DNA from: Gigantopelta aegis
Taxonomy: Eukaryota > Mollusca > Gastropoda > Neomphalida > Peltospiridae
DNA length: 64,000 nucleotides
Assembly (NCBI RefSeq): GCF_016097555.1
Contig: NC_054706.1
Span: 72,370,380 to 72,434,379 of the forward strand
Direction: 5' to 3'
Shown here: piece after piece, positions 54,430 to 64,000 of the stretch
How the letters are laid out: every line of letters begins with the position of its first letter
Numbering within the stretch: the stretch's first letter is position 1
Program-made: the position numbers and the translations under genes
Notes under the pieces: generated by a model
Told to the model about the DNA's origin: nothing
Database searches by the model: none
Seen by the model: the letters and a program-made list of their open reading frames with translations, nothing else

Positions 54430-55520
54430 CTACGTCCTCTTAAAGGTAGAGTCAACTCCAACAAGAGCCTTATGTGTTGGAAAGATGCATACCCGGACCA
54501 CCAACACATACTGACACTTTAGCAAATGAAAAACGCGTAATTTTAGAGTTAATAAAAAAACATGATTATTCCTGCTAACTGGGCGCAGCCATTTTGTTTC
54601 GTTTTTGTGACGTCCGGTGGGATAGCTTGGGGCGAAGTGACGTCAGCTCCTGACCATCTCCTGTATGTACAGTGTAAACAAAAGCAGTAATTTTCGACAA
54701 GGCGCTTCTCTTTGATCAACCTGACTTGTAAAACTGCATAAATGACGTACTAATATAATAAACTATTTAACTAAATATATTTCAAGTTGCATTAACGGAA
54801 CAAAATGGGGTTATAGTGTTTTTCTCTGTTTAATAATCCAAAGGAAAAATGTACACTATTACGCCTATTGATATGCTACGTTGGAGCAAAAACGACAACC
54901 CACGATACCCAAGTGATAATTTTATTTTCTTTGGGACTACGTAATTGGTCAGTTCTGTGGTTTTAGATGGAAAAGTCTACTTAATCAATAGTTTTACAGA
55001 ACTATTTACAGTAATAAACCATGTCCATTACCATTTTAGGGGCGACAGGTAATATTCCACAATACCGGTATGTATTTTTGTGTCTAGACAGCGTCAATTA
55101 ATTGGCTCGTCTGGTTACCAATCAAATACACACCTGCCAATCAGGAATCAAAGGTAGAAGCAACTAACAGCATAGACCAATTATCTCAGAAAATACTCCG
55201 TGTATCATTTCAGTACGTAGGTTAATGCATGGGCAAAACATTGTTAATTGTTTCGACTTGTTGTGTAGCCACTTTGACAATGGTATTTTATTTTGTATTG
55301 AAAAATAATATATATAGTGCTGGATATACTTACTGTTGGCTTACTGGGATGTGTATTATTACAGAACATTGCAATGTATGACTATTTATCATCCCGCAAA
55401 AACCAGGTAGATTGTGTTTCTCTAGTTCTTAGGCTCATTCCTGACGTGACGCGTTAAGTATTACGTAACCACCAGCTCGCCAGAGGGCGTACTCACTGAG
55501 ATATGGCTGCGCCCGTTATA
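54430..55520. repeat. Possible non-autonomous element with GGGCGCAGCCAT ends
   Basis: GGGCGCAGCCAT near 54582 is inverted as ATGGCTGCGCCC near 55505. The sequence in between has no coding signal. I recall similar sequences as repeats in other molluscs, but I cannot prove that here because there is no second copy in the window. Boundaries uncertain. Confidence 0.4.
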
Positions 55521-56059
55521 TATAATAGTCGTCACATTTAACAGTTTTATTAATTAACTATACGATTATACGTGTTGATATTAAGAAATAATGTGCATTA
55601 TATATCGTTGAATATGCATACCAGGCCAAATGACTTAATTGTCTTTTCCTTTAACGAGCTGCTCTCGACATACTTATCTTCTAAAACTATACGTAGCTCT
55701 CTATCTTTAATTTTTGACGGACCGTTAAAAATTGCGCCTAATTTCCTTCACAAAACTGTACACCCATTCTCTTTGGCTTAATCCTACAGGACTTTTCAAA
55801 TTCCATAACACAATACCACCCTCCGCCTGTTACAGGCCCCGGTCGATCTGCATGTTCTGTCTTATACCAGCCAGTGCAGGCGGTCCCCCCTCCAACACAT
55901 CCAACCCCTTTCCTGTCCTGGACGAAGGAGCCGGCTGAGGCCGGCACTTGTGCCCAGGATAGGCGTGCGCTACAACAGCTTGGTCTGATCATACGTTAAG
56001 CACTCTGACTTGACCTGGCCTGTTACAACGTCACAGACTCTTGTTTCACACTGTTGTAA
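55521..56059. other. Stretch without a recognisable gene
   Basis: 55860-56010 is GC-richer, with repeated GCCGGC and 'TGCCCAGGATAGGCG' motifs, and looks like part of another dispersed repeat. The open frames here are short and overlap on both strands; none is convincing. Confidence 0.4.
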
Positions 56060-56073
56060 CTTTATCGAAATAT

Positions 56074-56640
56074 CCTGTCTGTGGGATGGTGCATATAAAA
56101 GATCCCTTACTGCTAAGCGAAAAGAGTAGCCTATGAAGTAGCGACAGCGGGTTTCCTCTCTCAATATCTGTGTGGTCCTTAAAGGGACATTCCTGAGTTT
56201 ACTGCATTGTAATATGTATCCGACTAATAAAATATTTCTACGATTAAACTTACATATTAAATATATTTTCTGGTTTAGAATATCAGTGTCTGTATATTCA
56301 TTGTGTTTCTGGTCGTCTTAATATTTGTAAGAAGCCCAAACTGGATTTTGTCTTCAAATAATTTCGTACGTAACAAACAAACAAAAAATTTAGGAAATAA
56401 AATGAAATTTAATCTAGTACAAATATTAGAAATATCAGAAAAACGTTTAATATACAGCCACTAATATTTTATGCAGAAAAATATATTTGATATGTAATAA
56501 TTGTTAAAAAGTCTCTGGTAGTCGGTAACATCTTAACAATTGACGAAAACTCAGGAATGTTCCCTTAACCATATGTCTGACATATAACCGTAAATAAAAT
56601 GTATTAAGTGCGTCGTTAAATAAAACATTTCCTTCCTTCC
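56074..56640 (+). mobile_element. SINE1 (subfamily b), 5'-truncated, split by a MITE
   Basis: It starts in the core at 'CCTGTCTGTGGGATGG' and ends 'AAATAAAACATTTCCTTCC'. A direct repeat like CTTTATCGAAATAT flanks it. The 382-bp TTAA MITE sits inside at 56183-56564. The DNA on both sides resembles the 'ACAGACCCTAG' MITE family, so three elements are nested. Confidence 0.85.
56183..56564 (-). mobile_element. TTAA-site MITE inside a SINE
   Basis: The same 382-bp family as 27188-27569, in reverse orientation, with TTAA on both sides (56179-56182, 56565-56568). The host SINE reads continuously if the MITE and one TTAA are left out, which fixes the ends. Confidence 0.92.
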
Positions 56641-56920
56641 TTTATCGAAATATTACAGGTCTGTGGATTAATCCAACTTAGTGTCCACTTTCTGAACCTA
56701 GGGTCTGCTACTGCATGGAGAAAGATATCACTGCCATAGAACTGGTTCAACCTATTACCTTAAACAGAATAGTTAAATTCGTCTTTGCACCTCTTTTTTT
56801 CTTTGTTGCTGGGTTTTTGGGTTTTTTTAAAAAGTTTTAATTTATTTAGAATAGTTTATTGTCCCCAGAACATAGAATGGCGGTATCAGGGTTGGGGTGC
56901 CTTGATCTCACTGTATCACA

Positions 56921-56923
<3 letters not shown>

Positions 56924-56990
<67 letters not shown>
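56924..56990 (+). repeat. AT microsatellite
   Basis: About 33 uninterrupted TA units. A G/T-rich run follows at 57080-57175. No gene is seen from 56730 to 57300. Confidence 0.95.
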
Positions 56991-56992
<2 letters not shown>

Positions 56993-57308
56993 CATACGGT
57001 GTACATATTTTTTTATATACATACATATAAATGGCAAAATATATACACACGAATAAACATAATCAACACAACTTATGTATATTTTTGTTGTTGATGTTGG
57101 TTTGGGGTATTGGGGTTTTGTTGTGTTTTTGTGGGGGGTTTGTGGGGGTTTTGTGGGGGTTTTGTAGTTTTTTGTGGCCAAAAAGAAAGAAAATAAAAGG
57201 AAAAGGTGTCATGTACAGAATTAACATCTGTAAAATGTCGTCTTTGCAACTTTCTTTTTCCTTTGTTTTAAACTAATCTCGGAGTGGCAGTCCTCTTTGT
57301 TGCGGTGC

Positions 57309-57630
57309 AAAGTTAAAGTTTGTTTTGTTTAACGACACCACTGGAGCACATTTTTAAATTAATCATCGGCTATTGAATGTCAACATATGGTTATTCTGAC
57401 TCGTAGTTATCATTGGAAACCCGTTAAATTATTTCTAATGCAGCAAGGGATCTTTTATATGCACTTTACCACAGACAGGAAACCACATACAACGGTCTTT
57501 GACCAGTTGTGGTGCACTGGTTGGAACAAGAAAAACCAGTCAATTGAATGGTTCCATCGGTGTGATTCGATCCTGCGACGCAAGCACCTCAAGCGAGCAC
57601 TCAACCGACTGAGCTAAAGACCCCTCCCCC
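57309..57630 (-). mobile_element. SINE1 (subfamily a), full length with target duplication
   Basis: TTGTTGCGRTGC flanks it at 57297-57308 and 57631-57642. On the minus strand the head has 'TAGCTCAGTCGGTTGAG' and box B 'GGATCGAATC'. Confidence 0.9.
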
Positions 57631-57789
57631 TTGTTGCGATGCTGGAAGTATGGAGACTCTAGTAAAGGATGTCCTCGGGAGTTGCTGTCCTATAGATGAG
57701 GCACTAGATAGAGATTCATACAACAAACTACTAGTTTGCCAAATATTCATTCGACTCTGCACTGTGCAAAGATACGGTCCTGATCACGT

Positions 57790-58045
57790 ATTACAGTTTT
57801 GTCGTTCAGATTTGGTCAATTGTGTACATATAGTCTCTGAGGGAAAACCTGCTCCAGTTCTTCCATTAGTAGCAAGGGATCTTTTATATGCACCATCCCA
57901 TGGACAGGATAGCACATACCACGGCCTTTGATAAACCAGTCGTAGTGCACTGGCTGGAACGAGAAATAGCCCAATGGGTCGACCGATGGGGATTGATCCC
58001 AGGCCGACCGTGCATCGCTTTACGACAGGGCTAGGTCCCGCCCCG
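57790..58045 (-). mobile_element. SINE1, 3' end diverged
   Basis: Head ('GGGGCGGGACCTAGCCCTGTC') and core are clear on the minus strand; the 3' terminus has decayed beyond about 57790. Confidence 0.8.
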
Positions 58046-58129
58046 TGCTGAGGTTAATGTTGAACAACTAAAGATCAAATACCCAGTAATCGGATACCAT
58101 AATAAACCTATTAATGCAATTTCTCATTC

Positions 58130-58312
58130 CAATCTGTGCTCCACAACTGGTGTAACAAAGGTCGTGGTATGTACTATCCTGTCTGTGGGATGTTGCATAT
58201 AAACGATCCCTTACTGCTAATCGGAAAGAGTAGCCCATTGTGTGGCGGCAGCGGGTTTCCTCTGTCGTTGCCTTTGTTGTCCTTAACCAACTGTCCGACG
58301 CCATATATCTAT
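58130..58312 (+). mobile_element. SINE1 (subfamily b), 5'-truncated
   Basis: Contains 'GTGGTATGTACTATCCTGTC', 'CATATAAACGATCCC' and 'GCGGGTTTCCTCTGTC', and stops at 'CGACGCCATATATC'. It lies just outside the right inverted arm. Confidence 0.75.
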
Positions 58313-58895
58313 GCAGCTCACTGTTCATCTGACTAAATATAGCTGTGGGTAATTTATGGCATGCTTCCATCAGAGAACTGTTCAAGCACGCCTGTCGTGG
58401 GCACAACATCTGACTTCGCCAGAGAGTTATGTCGCTGACGTAGCCAAAATTTTATATTGGTGGGCCAACCCACTGTTGGGGGGAACCCACATTAGTTGTA
58501 TGTATGTATGTATGTATGAATGTATGATTTTATAAAATTTAATACAGTAAAAAAAAAAGAGTTTGATTGGGGGGAATGCCCTCCCCCCTCCCCAAATGCT
58601 AAATATTGTGGTGTACTTCTTTACATATCAAATAACAATTGAACAATTTCTGGAAAACCATTCCTCTAGATAGAAGATTGAAAGCTGTAAACACACTACA
58701 AAAACAACAAAAAAGATATAAAAATAAATACTATTATACATATAGTTGTAAATAATTTATTAATTGGTATAGAAACGTTTTCAAAATGTACAAATCAACA
58801 TATGCATTAATAAGCAAAACAAGCATGTAGTATATTGAGAATTTTAGTATTGTTAAGGTATAACTGTGTGCCCTAGCGAGCTATAGCACGCACAC

Positions 58896-59148
<253 letters not shown>

Positions 59149-59865
59149 CACTCACACACATAGCAAACACAGCAGCTAAACTACGCACAGCTGCACACAT
59201 TTACCCACTTACAAACAGACACACGGACAAAGCCTTATGTACAGGTTGAATAACAAAAGTCTAACTAGCTTGGCCATTAATAAGGTATGGCTTATTATTT
59301 ACATGTATTAAAATAATTGTGCCAGAAGGTATCAAGTCGTAACGACGACGTTACGTGACGTGATCATGTAATACGTCTTGTATAACACGACAGTGCGTGC
59401 TGGCCTTCTAATAACACGTCACTCTATACTGATTTGCAAGTAAGTTGGAACAAATAATATTTCGCGTCATAATCCAGACTCGTAGGAAGAATATTTGAAA
59501 GTAATACAAGACATTTGAAGCGTGTGGGTGAGGGATTTTTATCTTGTACTAGCCTCAAGCGCGCCATTTTCTAGCAAGTAGAGATCTAAATAACAATGTT
59601 TTTAATATTAATTTTCGGCTATCTTAAAGTTTGTAATGTCTGTAACAACTATGTACATCTTATCGTCCTCGAGATTGAACCTGTGTCCTCTCAGTTACTA
59701 CAGGGTGAGGCATTGTCCATTCCTTTCCTTTGGATCTCTAATTTGAATTTGAATTTGAAAAAGAGAAAACCCAATATGTCTGACATGACAATGATTTCTT
59801 GATTCACAAAAGATACGTCGAATAGCTATGACTGTTCTGTGGAACAGTTTCTTTTCTTTTTTCAA

Positions 59866-60145
59866 GACGCAGTTCAGTTTAAAGAACAGCTGTGACGCAA
59901 TTCAGTTCAAAGAATAGCTGTGACGCAGTTCAATTCAAAGAACAGCAGTGACGCAATTCGTTTGAAAGAATGCCTCTGATGCAATTCAGTTAAAAGAACA
60001 GCCGTGACGCAGTTCAGTTCAAAGAACAGCCCTGACGCAGTTCAGTTCAGGAAACAGCTCTGACGCAGTTCAGTTTAAAGAACGTCTGTGACGCAGTTCA
60101 TTTCAAAGAACAGCTGTGACGCAGTTCAGTTCAAAGAACAGCTGT
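59866..60145 (-). repeat. 28-bp minisatellite, ten units
   Basis: Ten units of 28 bp overlap the 3' end of the Ras coding exon: the unit nearest the gene codes for its last few residues and stop codon. The array at 9188-9439 is the same with nine units, so it is a length-variable locus. Confidence 0.93.
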
Positions 60146-60726
60146 GACGCTTTTGGGTCGTGATCGTCTTCTTCTGCACGAGAACGGCCGGCATGGACTG
60201 TCGTCTGCGCTTCACAGCCGGGCTCAGATTGTACTGGATGTTTGATTGGCTGAGAATCTCTTTGAAGATGCCGACGATGTTCCAGTTATCTTTCGCCGAC
60301 GCCTCGACGTAACCGTTCCCCCACTCGACGTTCACGAGCGTCTCGGCGGTCTCCTTGCAGATCGATCGGTTCTGCTCCTTGACGTCCGTCTTGTTGCCGA
60401 CGATGACGATGGGCACGTCCTCGTCGTTGCGCTCGGCGATGACCTGGTCGCGCAGCTCCTTGACGGCGTCGAACGAAGAGTCGTTGGACACGGAGTACAC
60501 AAGAACGAAAGCGTCGCTCGTGGCGATCGCCAGTTTCCTCATGGCGGGGAAGGCGTGGGCCCCGGACGTGTCGAGGATGTCGAGGGTGAGGTGTCTGCCG
60601 TTGATGTCGTACTCCCCCCGGTGCAGCTCCTCCACCGTCTCCTTGTACTCGTCGATGAAGCGGTCGTACAGGAACTGAGAGATGATGGCGCTCTTCCCCA
60701 CCGCGGCAGCGCCCATCACGACAATC
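60126..60726 (-). CDS. Ras-family small GTPase, 3' exon
   Basis: This is the inverted copy of the exon at 8612-9137, with the full-length ending. From the acceptor it codes for about 199 residues. Motifs in order are P-loop GAAAVGKS, DTSG, NKTD and EASAK, all needed for guanine-nucleotide binding and hydrolysis. A basic segment with KRRR follows, and the tail ends CSLN, a cysteine four residues from the end that could be a prenylation box (inference; it is not a classical CAAX). A Dexras/Rhes- or RASL-like signalling GTPase at the inner membrane face is the likely role. The last residues and the stop are encoded by the first 28-bp unit of a minisatellite at 59866-60145. The first exon is not in this window. 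Confidence 0.85.
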
Positions 60727-61019
60727 CTGGAATGTACACAATAAAATAACACTAAAAGTGATGCCTGATATGAATTACAAAATAAGTTATTTCGTTTAAA
60801 GTAAAACGAGAATTCCGTAAGGCACTAGATATAATATAGATTCGTAGAATCAAAAAATAGTTTGCTAAATATCCACTTAACTCTGCATTGTACAGAGATA
60901 CTGTCTTGATTATGTAACTATAAACCAAGTTGCATTGATCTGTGACGTAATAGTTGCGTGAGAAAGTGATCTAAACGTGAAACAATAAGGCAAAAGTTGA
61001 TGTGGTCGCCGCCATCGGA

Positions 61020-61414
61020 ATAATAATACCTATTTATTTTATAACATTTAGTGAAATATCTTAAAATATCAGTGAAATAAAAAGTGTTATCAGTCACTCA
61101 GACTGACGATAACATATTTTAGAGTGAAAATTTCACTATTTCACTCTAAAATGTGTTATCATCACTGTAGAAAGTGTTATTTTCATGGAAGAAAGCCGGA
61201 ACTATTTTGCTGCTGGCATTTTAAAAATAAAGGTAAATTGCCAAAATTTATATAATAAATAGAAATGTTCATGTTTTTTTGTCAAATATGATTTATATCT
61301 CATCTCGTGAAGTTTGCAATCATATGACACTTGTCGCGTAAGCGCGACTCGTGAGATATGATTGCAAACTTCACGAGTTGAGATATAAATCATATTTGAC
61401 CCAAAAAAACCATG
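61020..61414 (-). mobile_element. Foldback element, mirror copy
   Basis: The inverted-arm copy of 7926-8312. The palindrome is at 61270-61414 and the hairpin-rich part at 61030-61190. Confidence 0.75.
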
Positions 61415-61699
61415 AGATATCCTCTATATCTCGTCTTTTTGCTTCGTAATAGCGAGACAATAAAAAGTGTGCATTTGTTTTCTGACGAGACATCGAGACA
61501 TGGAGAGAATGTGAACGACAAAACAGTTAATAGTTTTCAGAATAGTATTTCTGCAGACGGTAGTCAACGTAGAACGGATTCACACAGTCGCGATTGTTCA
61601 CACGAATCACAAGATCACAAGATCACACAGTTGAATCACATGGCTAGAGTGTTTGGAGGTAGTACTAAACCAAATAACTTCATACTGGGTCAAAGTTCG

Positions 61700-62190
61700 A
61701 GGTGCACCCAACTTTGGTAGAGAAGTTAACACCGCAAGTCCTGTGATTGGTGCTAAATGTGAGTGTGTTGGTTGTAACAAAAATTAGTTTCATCTGGGCA
61801 AAAAAATTTATGCAATTTATTTCATCTAGTACCACTGTGTCAAGTAGCCTGGTGCTTGAAACATGTATGGAGTACCTGTAAAAAAGTACTGAAATTTGTG
61901 CGAAACTTGGGTAGTCATAGACGCTACCCGTTTTCTCTGAAATGAGCAGCTTGACCCCCAACTGTTTTTTATTCAGTTTAATTTTAAGGGGTGGTAGTAT
62001 TTATATCCGTGGTATGGCGTTTATGTCGATTGATACGCTGCAGGTAGGAGTTTTAGCCACATATGTTAATATTATCGGTTATGGGATTTGATTTGGTAGT
62101 ATAAACCCTGGACGTTAACTGGAAGCAAATTATTAACATCTTCAAACTCAGATTTATGCATACGATATAATATAAGGATGTTTTTATGTC
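61700..62190 (+). repeat. Dispersed 'TGAGCAGCTT' repeat, mirror copy
   Basis: The inverted-arm copy of 7150-7640, in the same orientation as the independent copy at 53735-53945. Confidence 0.5.
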
Positions 62191-62346
62191 ATCACGGACC
62201 TCCACCTCCCCCTCCCGCCCCCATGAATTGCTGGCAGGTGTTAAAATATTTTACACCATCATATCAAATGAAGATTAATTGCATTTAATAACAACGACAA
62301 AACTAATAACGTATTCAATCTAGTGTCTCTATATCCACATAAAAAC

Positions 62347-62588
62347 AAGTTTATTTTGTTTAACGACACCACTAGAGCACACTGATTTATTAATCATTGG
62401 CTACTGGATGTCAAACATTGGTAATTTTGACATATAGTCTTAGAGAGGAAAACCACTACATTCTTGTATTAGTAGCCAGGGATATTTTATATGCACCATC
62501 CCACAGACAGGATAGCACAAACCACTGCCTTTGATATACCAGTGGTGGTGCACTGGCTGGGACGAGAAATAGCCCAATGGGCTCACCT
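62347..62588 (-). mobile_element. SINE1, mirror copy
   Basis: The inverted-arm copy of 6755-6992; head missing as in its partner. Confidence 0.8.
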
Positions 62589-63061
62589 ATGTTCACCTGA
62601 AGTGTTGACAAAATTGTGACGATATTCCCTTTTCCCCTACCACCACCTACGTGAATAACTTGGGTGTTCAGCACGAAAATACGTTACACATCAAGCATAT
62701 TAACTAAAAACTGATCTTTTAATATTCCCCGTTAAACATATCGAAGTAGATGAATTAATTATATCGTCTGTACTTTCCACTCTCTGATGATTGGTAAGGC
62801 ATAAGGTTACGTTGTTACCGTCTGCGTGGTTATGGGTTATCAACGAAAATCAAAGACTCGTTTCAGTGTGGTGTTATTTTAAATCATTGTCGTCTGCTTG
62901 AACAGACAGAAGCCTTGGGATTGATCCCACGCATCCTTAAATATAGGATGTGGGACACGTAGGATGTAAACTAATCCTTGACAATATTTTAATCTGAACG
63001 TCCAAACGGTTTTAAGTATTGAAAACAAATGTCAGCATAAAGACAGAAGTTAAAAGTTACA

Positions 63062-63853
63062 ATTTGTTTTGTTTAACGACACCATTAGAGCACACTGGTT
63101 TATTGATAACTCTGACATAGTCTTAGAGAGGAAACTAGCTACATTTTTCCATTAGTAGAAAACATATATACTCTTCAAAAAAAGTAGGGGAACCTGAAAT
63201 ATTATGTTAATATCAACTATTAGACTGAACATACGTTTTGACCACAGACATCCTAGTAAAGAACGTTCAGATCTGTTTATCAACACACCGAAACACATTT
63301 CATAGTTTGCACATACATCACGCAGTTGCCCCGTACACGTGCGTGGGGTGTCATTCTCGATTTTGACAATTTCCAGGAAGGTCCATTAATCACTGTGGAA
63401 CACTATTTCTGTCAATCCGTTTCATTCTGTTGATCATACAGTTGTTTTTGTTTTGTTTTTTTTGTCATTTTTATTGTTTGAATTTACGATTTACTGATAA
63501 AAAACGTCAACTTTCAAATTTCATTTCTGACCCTAATCGTCCTTTAAGATCTTTGGTGGTCATAAAACCTACTGTAATACTGAACTACCGGTTGTAATGT
63601 TTGCCCAATTAATTCACTATTATCATATAACCATTCCCCACAGCTAATATACCTTACAATTTTGGCAATTTTAAATTCTTGTTAGAGTTCCCCATCTGGG
63701 GGTTTTAAGAGTATATTTTATATGCACCATCCCAGAGACAGGATATAACATGCACTGGCTGGAACGAGAAAAAGCCCAATGCGCCCACCGACGGGGATCG
63801 ATCCTAGACCGACCGCGAGAGCGCTTTATCACTGCGCTACGTCCCACCCCATG
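63062..63853 (-). mobile_element. SINE1 split by a Tc1-type MITE, mirror copy
   Basis: The inverted-arm copy of 5488-6281, with the MITE at 63169-63713. TA dinucleotides and the TACTCTTC end are preserved. Confidence 0.8.
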
Positions 63854-64000
63854 TTTAGACTGATGCACTGAATGAACCAGGCGACGATTATTGTTTGGAC
63901 ATTTGACAGATGGCAAAGGTAATGAACTGTTAACTGTCGTAGATGAGTGTGTGTATAAGGTGAAGGGGCAATAAATACCATGAAATACAAAGATAACTAA

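Overview
This is eukaryotic DNA, AT-rich and packed with mobile elements, almost certainly from a mollusc. The main clue is two abundant tRNA-derived SINE families: SINE1 resembles the V-SINE type widespread in molluscs (my recollection of the RUDI type), and SINE2 has its own tRNA-like head. Long GA/CT/GT/GACA microsatellites and several MITE families also fit. I cannot name the species. Only one host gene is recognisable, a Ras-family small GTPase, present twice as one GC-rich exon in inverted orientation (8612-9137 on +, 60126-60726 on -).

Layout. (1) 1-2578 is repeated directly at 11911-14402. (2) 5340-10928 carries a Ras exon, a 28-bp minisatellite, SINEs and foldback repeats, and it returns as an inverted copy at 58353-64000, reaching the window edge. 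(3) 14.4-22.8 kb is repeats and microsatellites. (4) 22782-30169 and 30370-36327 are near-identical direct copies separated by exactly 200 Ns. They look like overlapping contig ends, probably two haplotypes, that were not merged. One copy carries a complete 1500-bp Tc1 transposon that the other lacks. (5) About 34964-50926 is a PIF/Harbinger DNA transposon with an intact-looking two-exon transposase and a Myb/SANT-type partner gene. (6) Inside that partner gene sits a 12.08-kb Polinton (Maverick/adintovirus-type) element, 35634-47717, with about 341-bp terminal inverted repeats and a 6-bp GATGAT target duplication. (7) 50.9-58.3 kb is nested SINEs and MITEs.

The Polinton is a virus-like fossil that looks young. 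Parts seen: packaging ATPase, adenain-type protease, major capsid protein (F54H12.2-like), a minor-capsid candidate, a membrane protein, a chromodomain integrase, three further small structural-type proteins, a BIR-domain (IAP-like) protein, and a two-domain PC4-like protein at the right end. The integrase and protease frames each look broken about once. No family-B DNA polymerase is visible, and the left 3 kb is gene-poor. Most genes have a TATA box just upstream, and each terminal repeat carries an inward-facing TATA promoter plus CRE palindromes and nuclear-receptor-type motifs.

The most interesting points are the Polinton-in-Harbinger nesting, the anti-apoptosis-type cargo gene, the promoter-bearing terminal repeats, the Ras copy whose C-terminal tail is encoded by a minisatellite unit, and the likely false duplication around the gap. 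All identities and mismatch counts were judged by eye.
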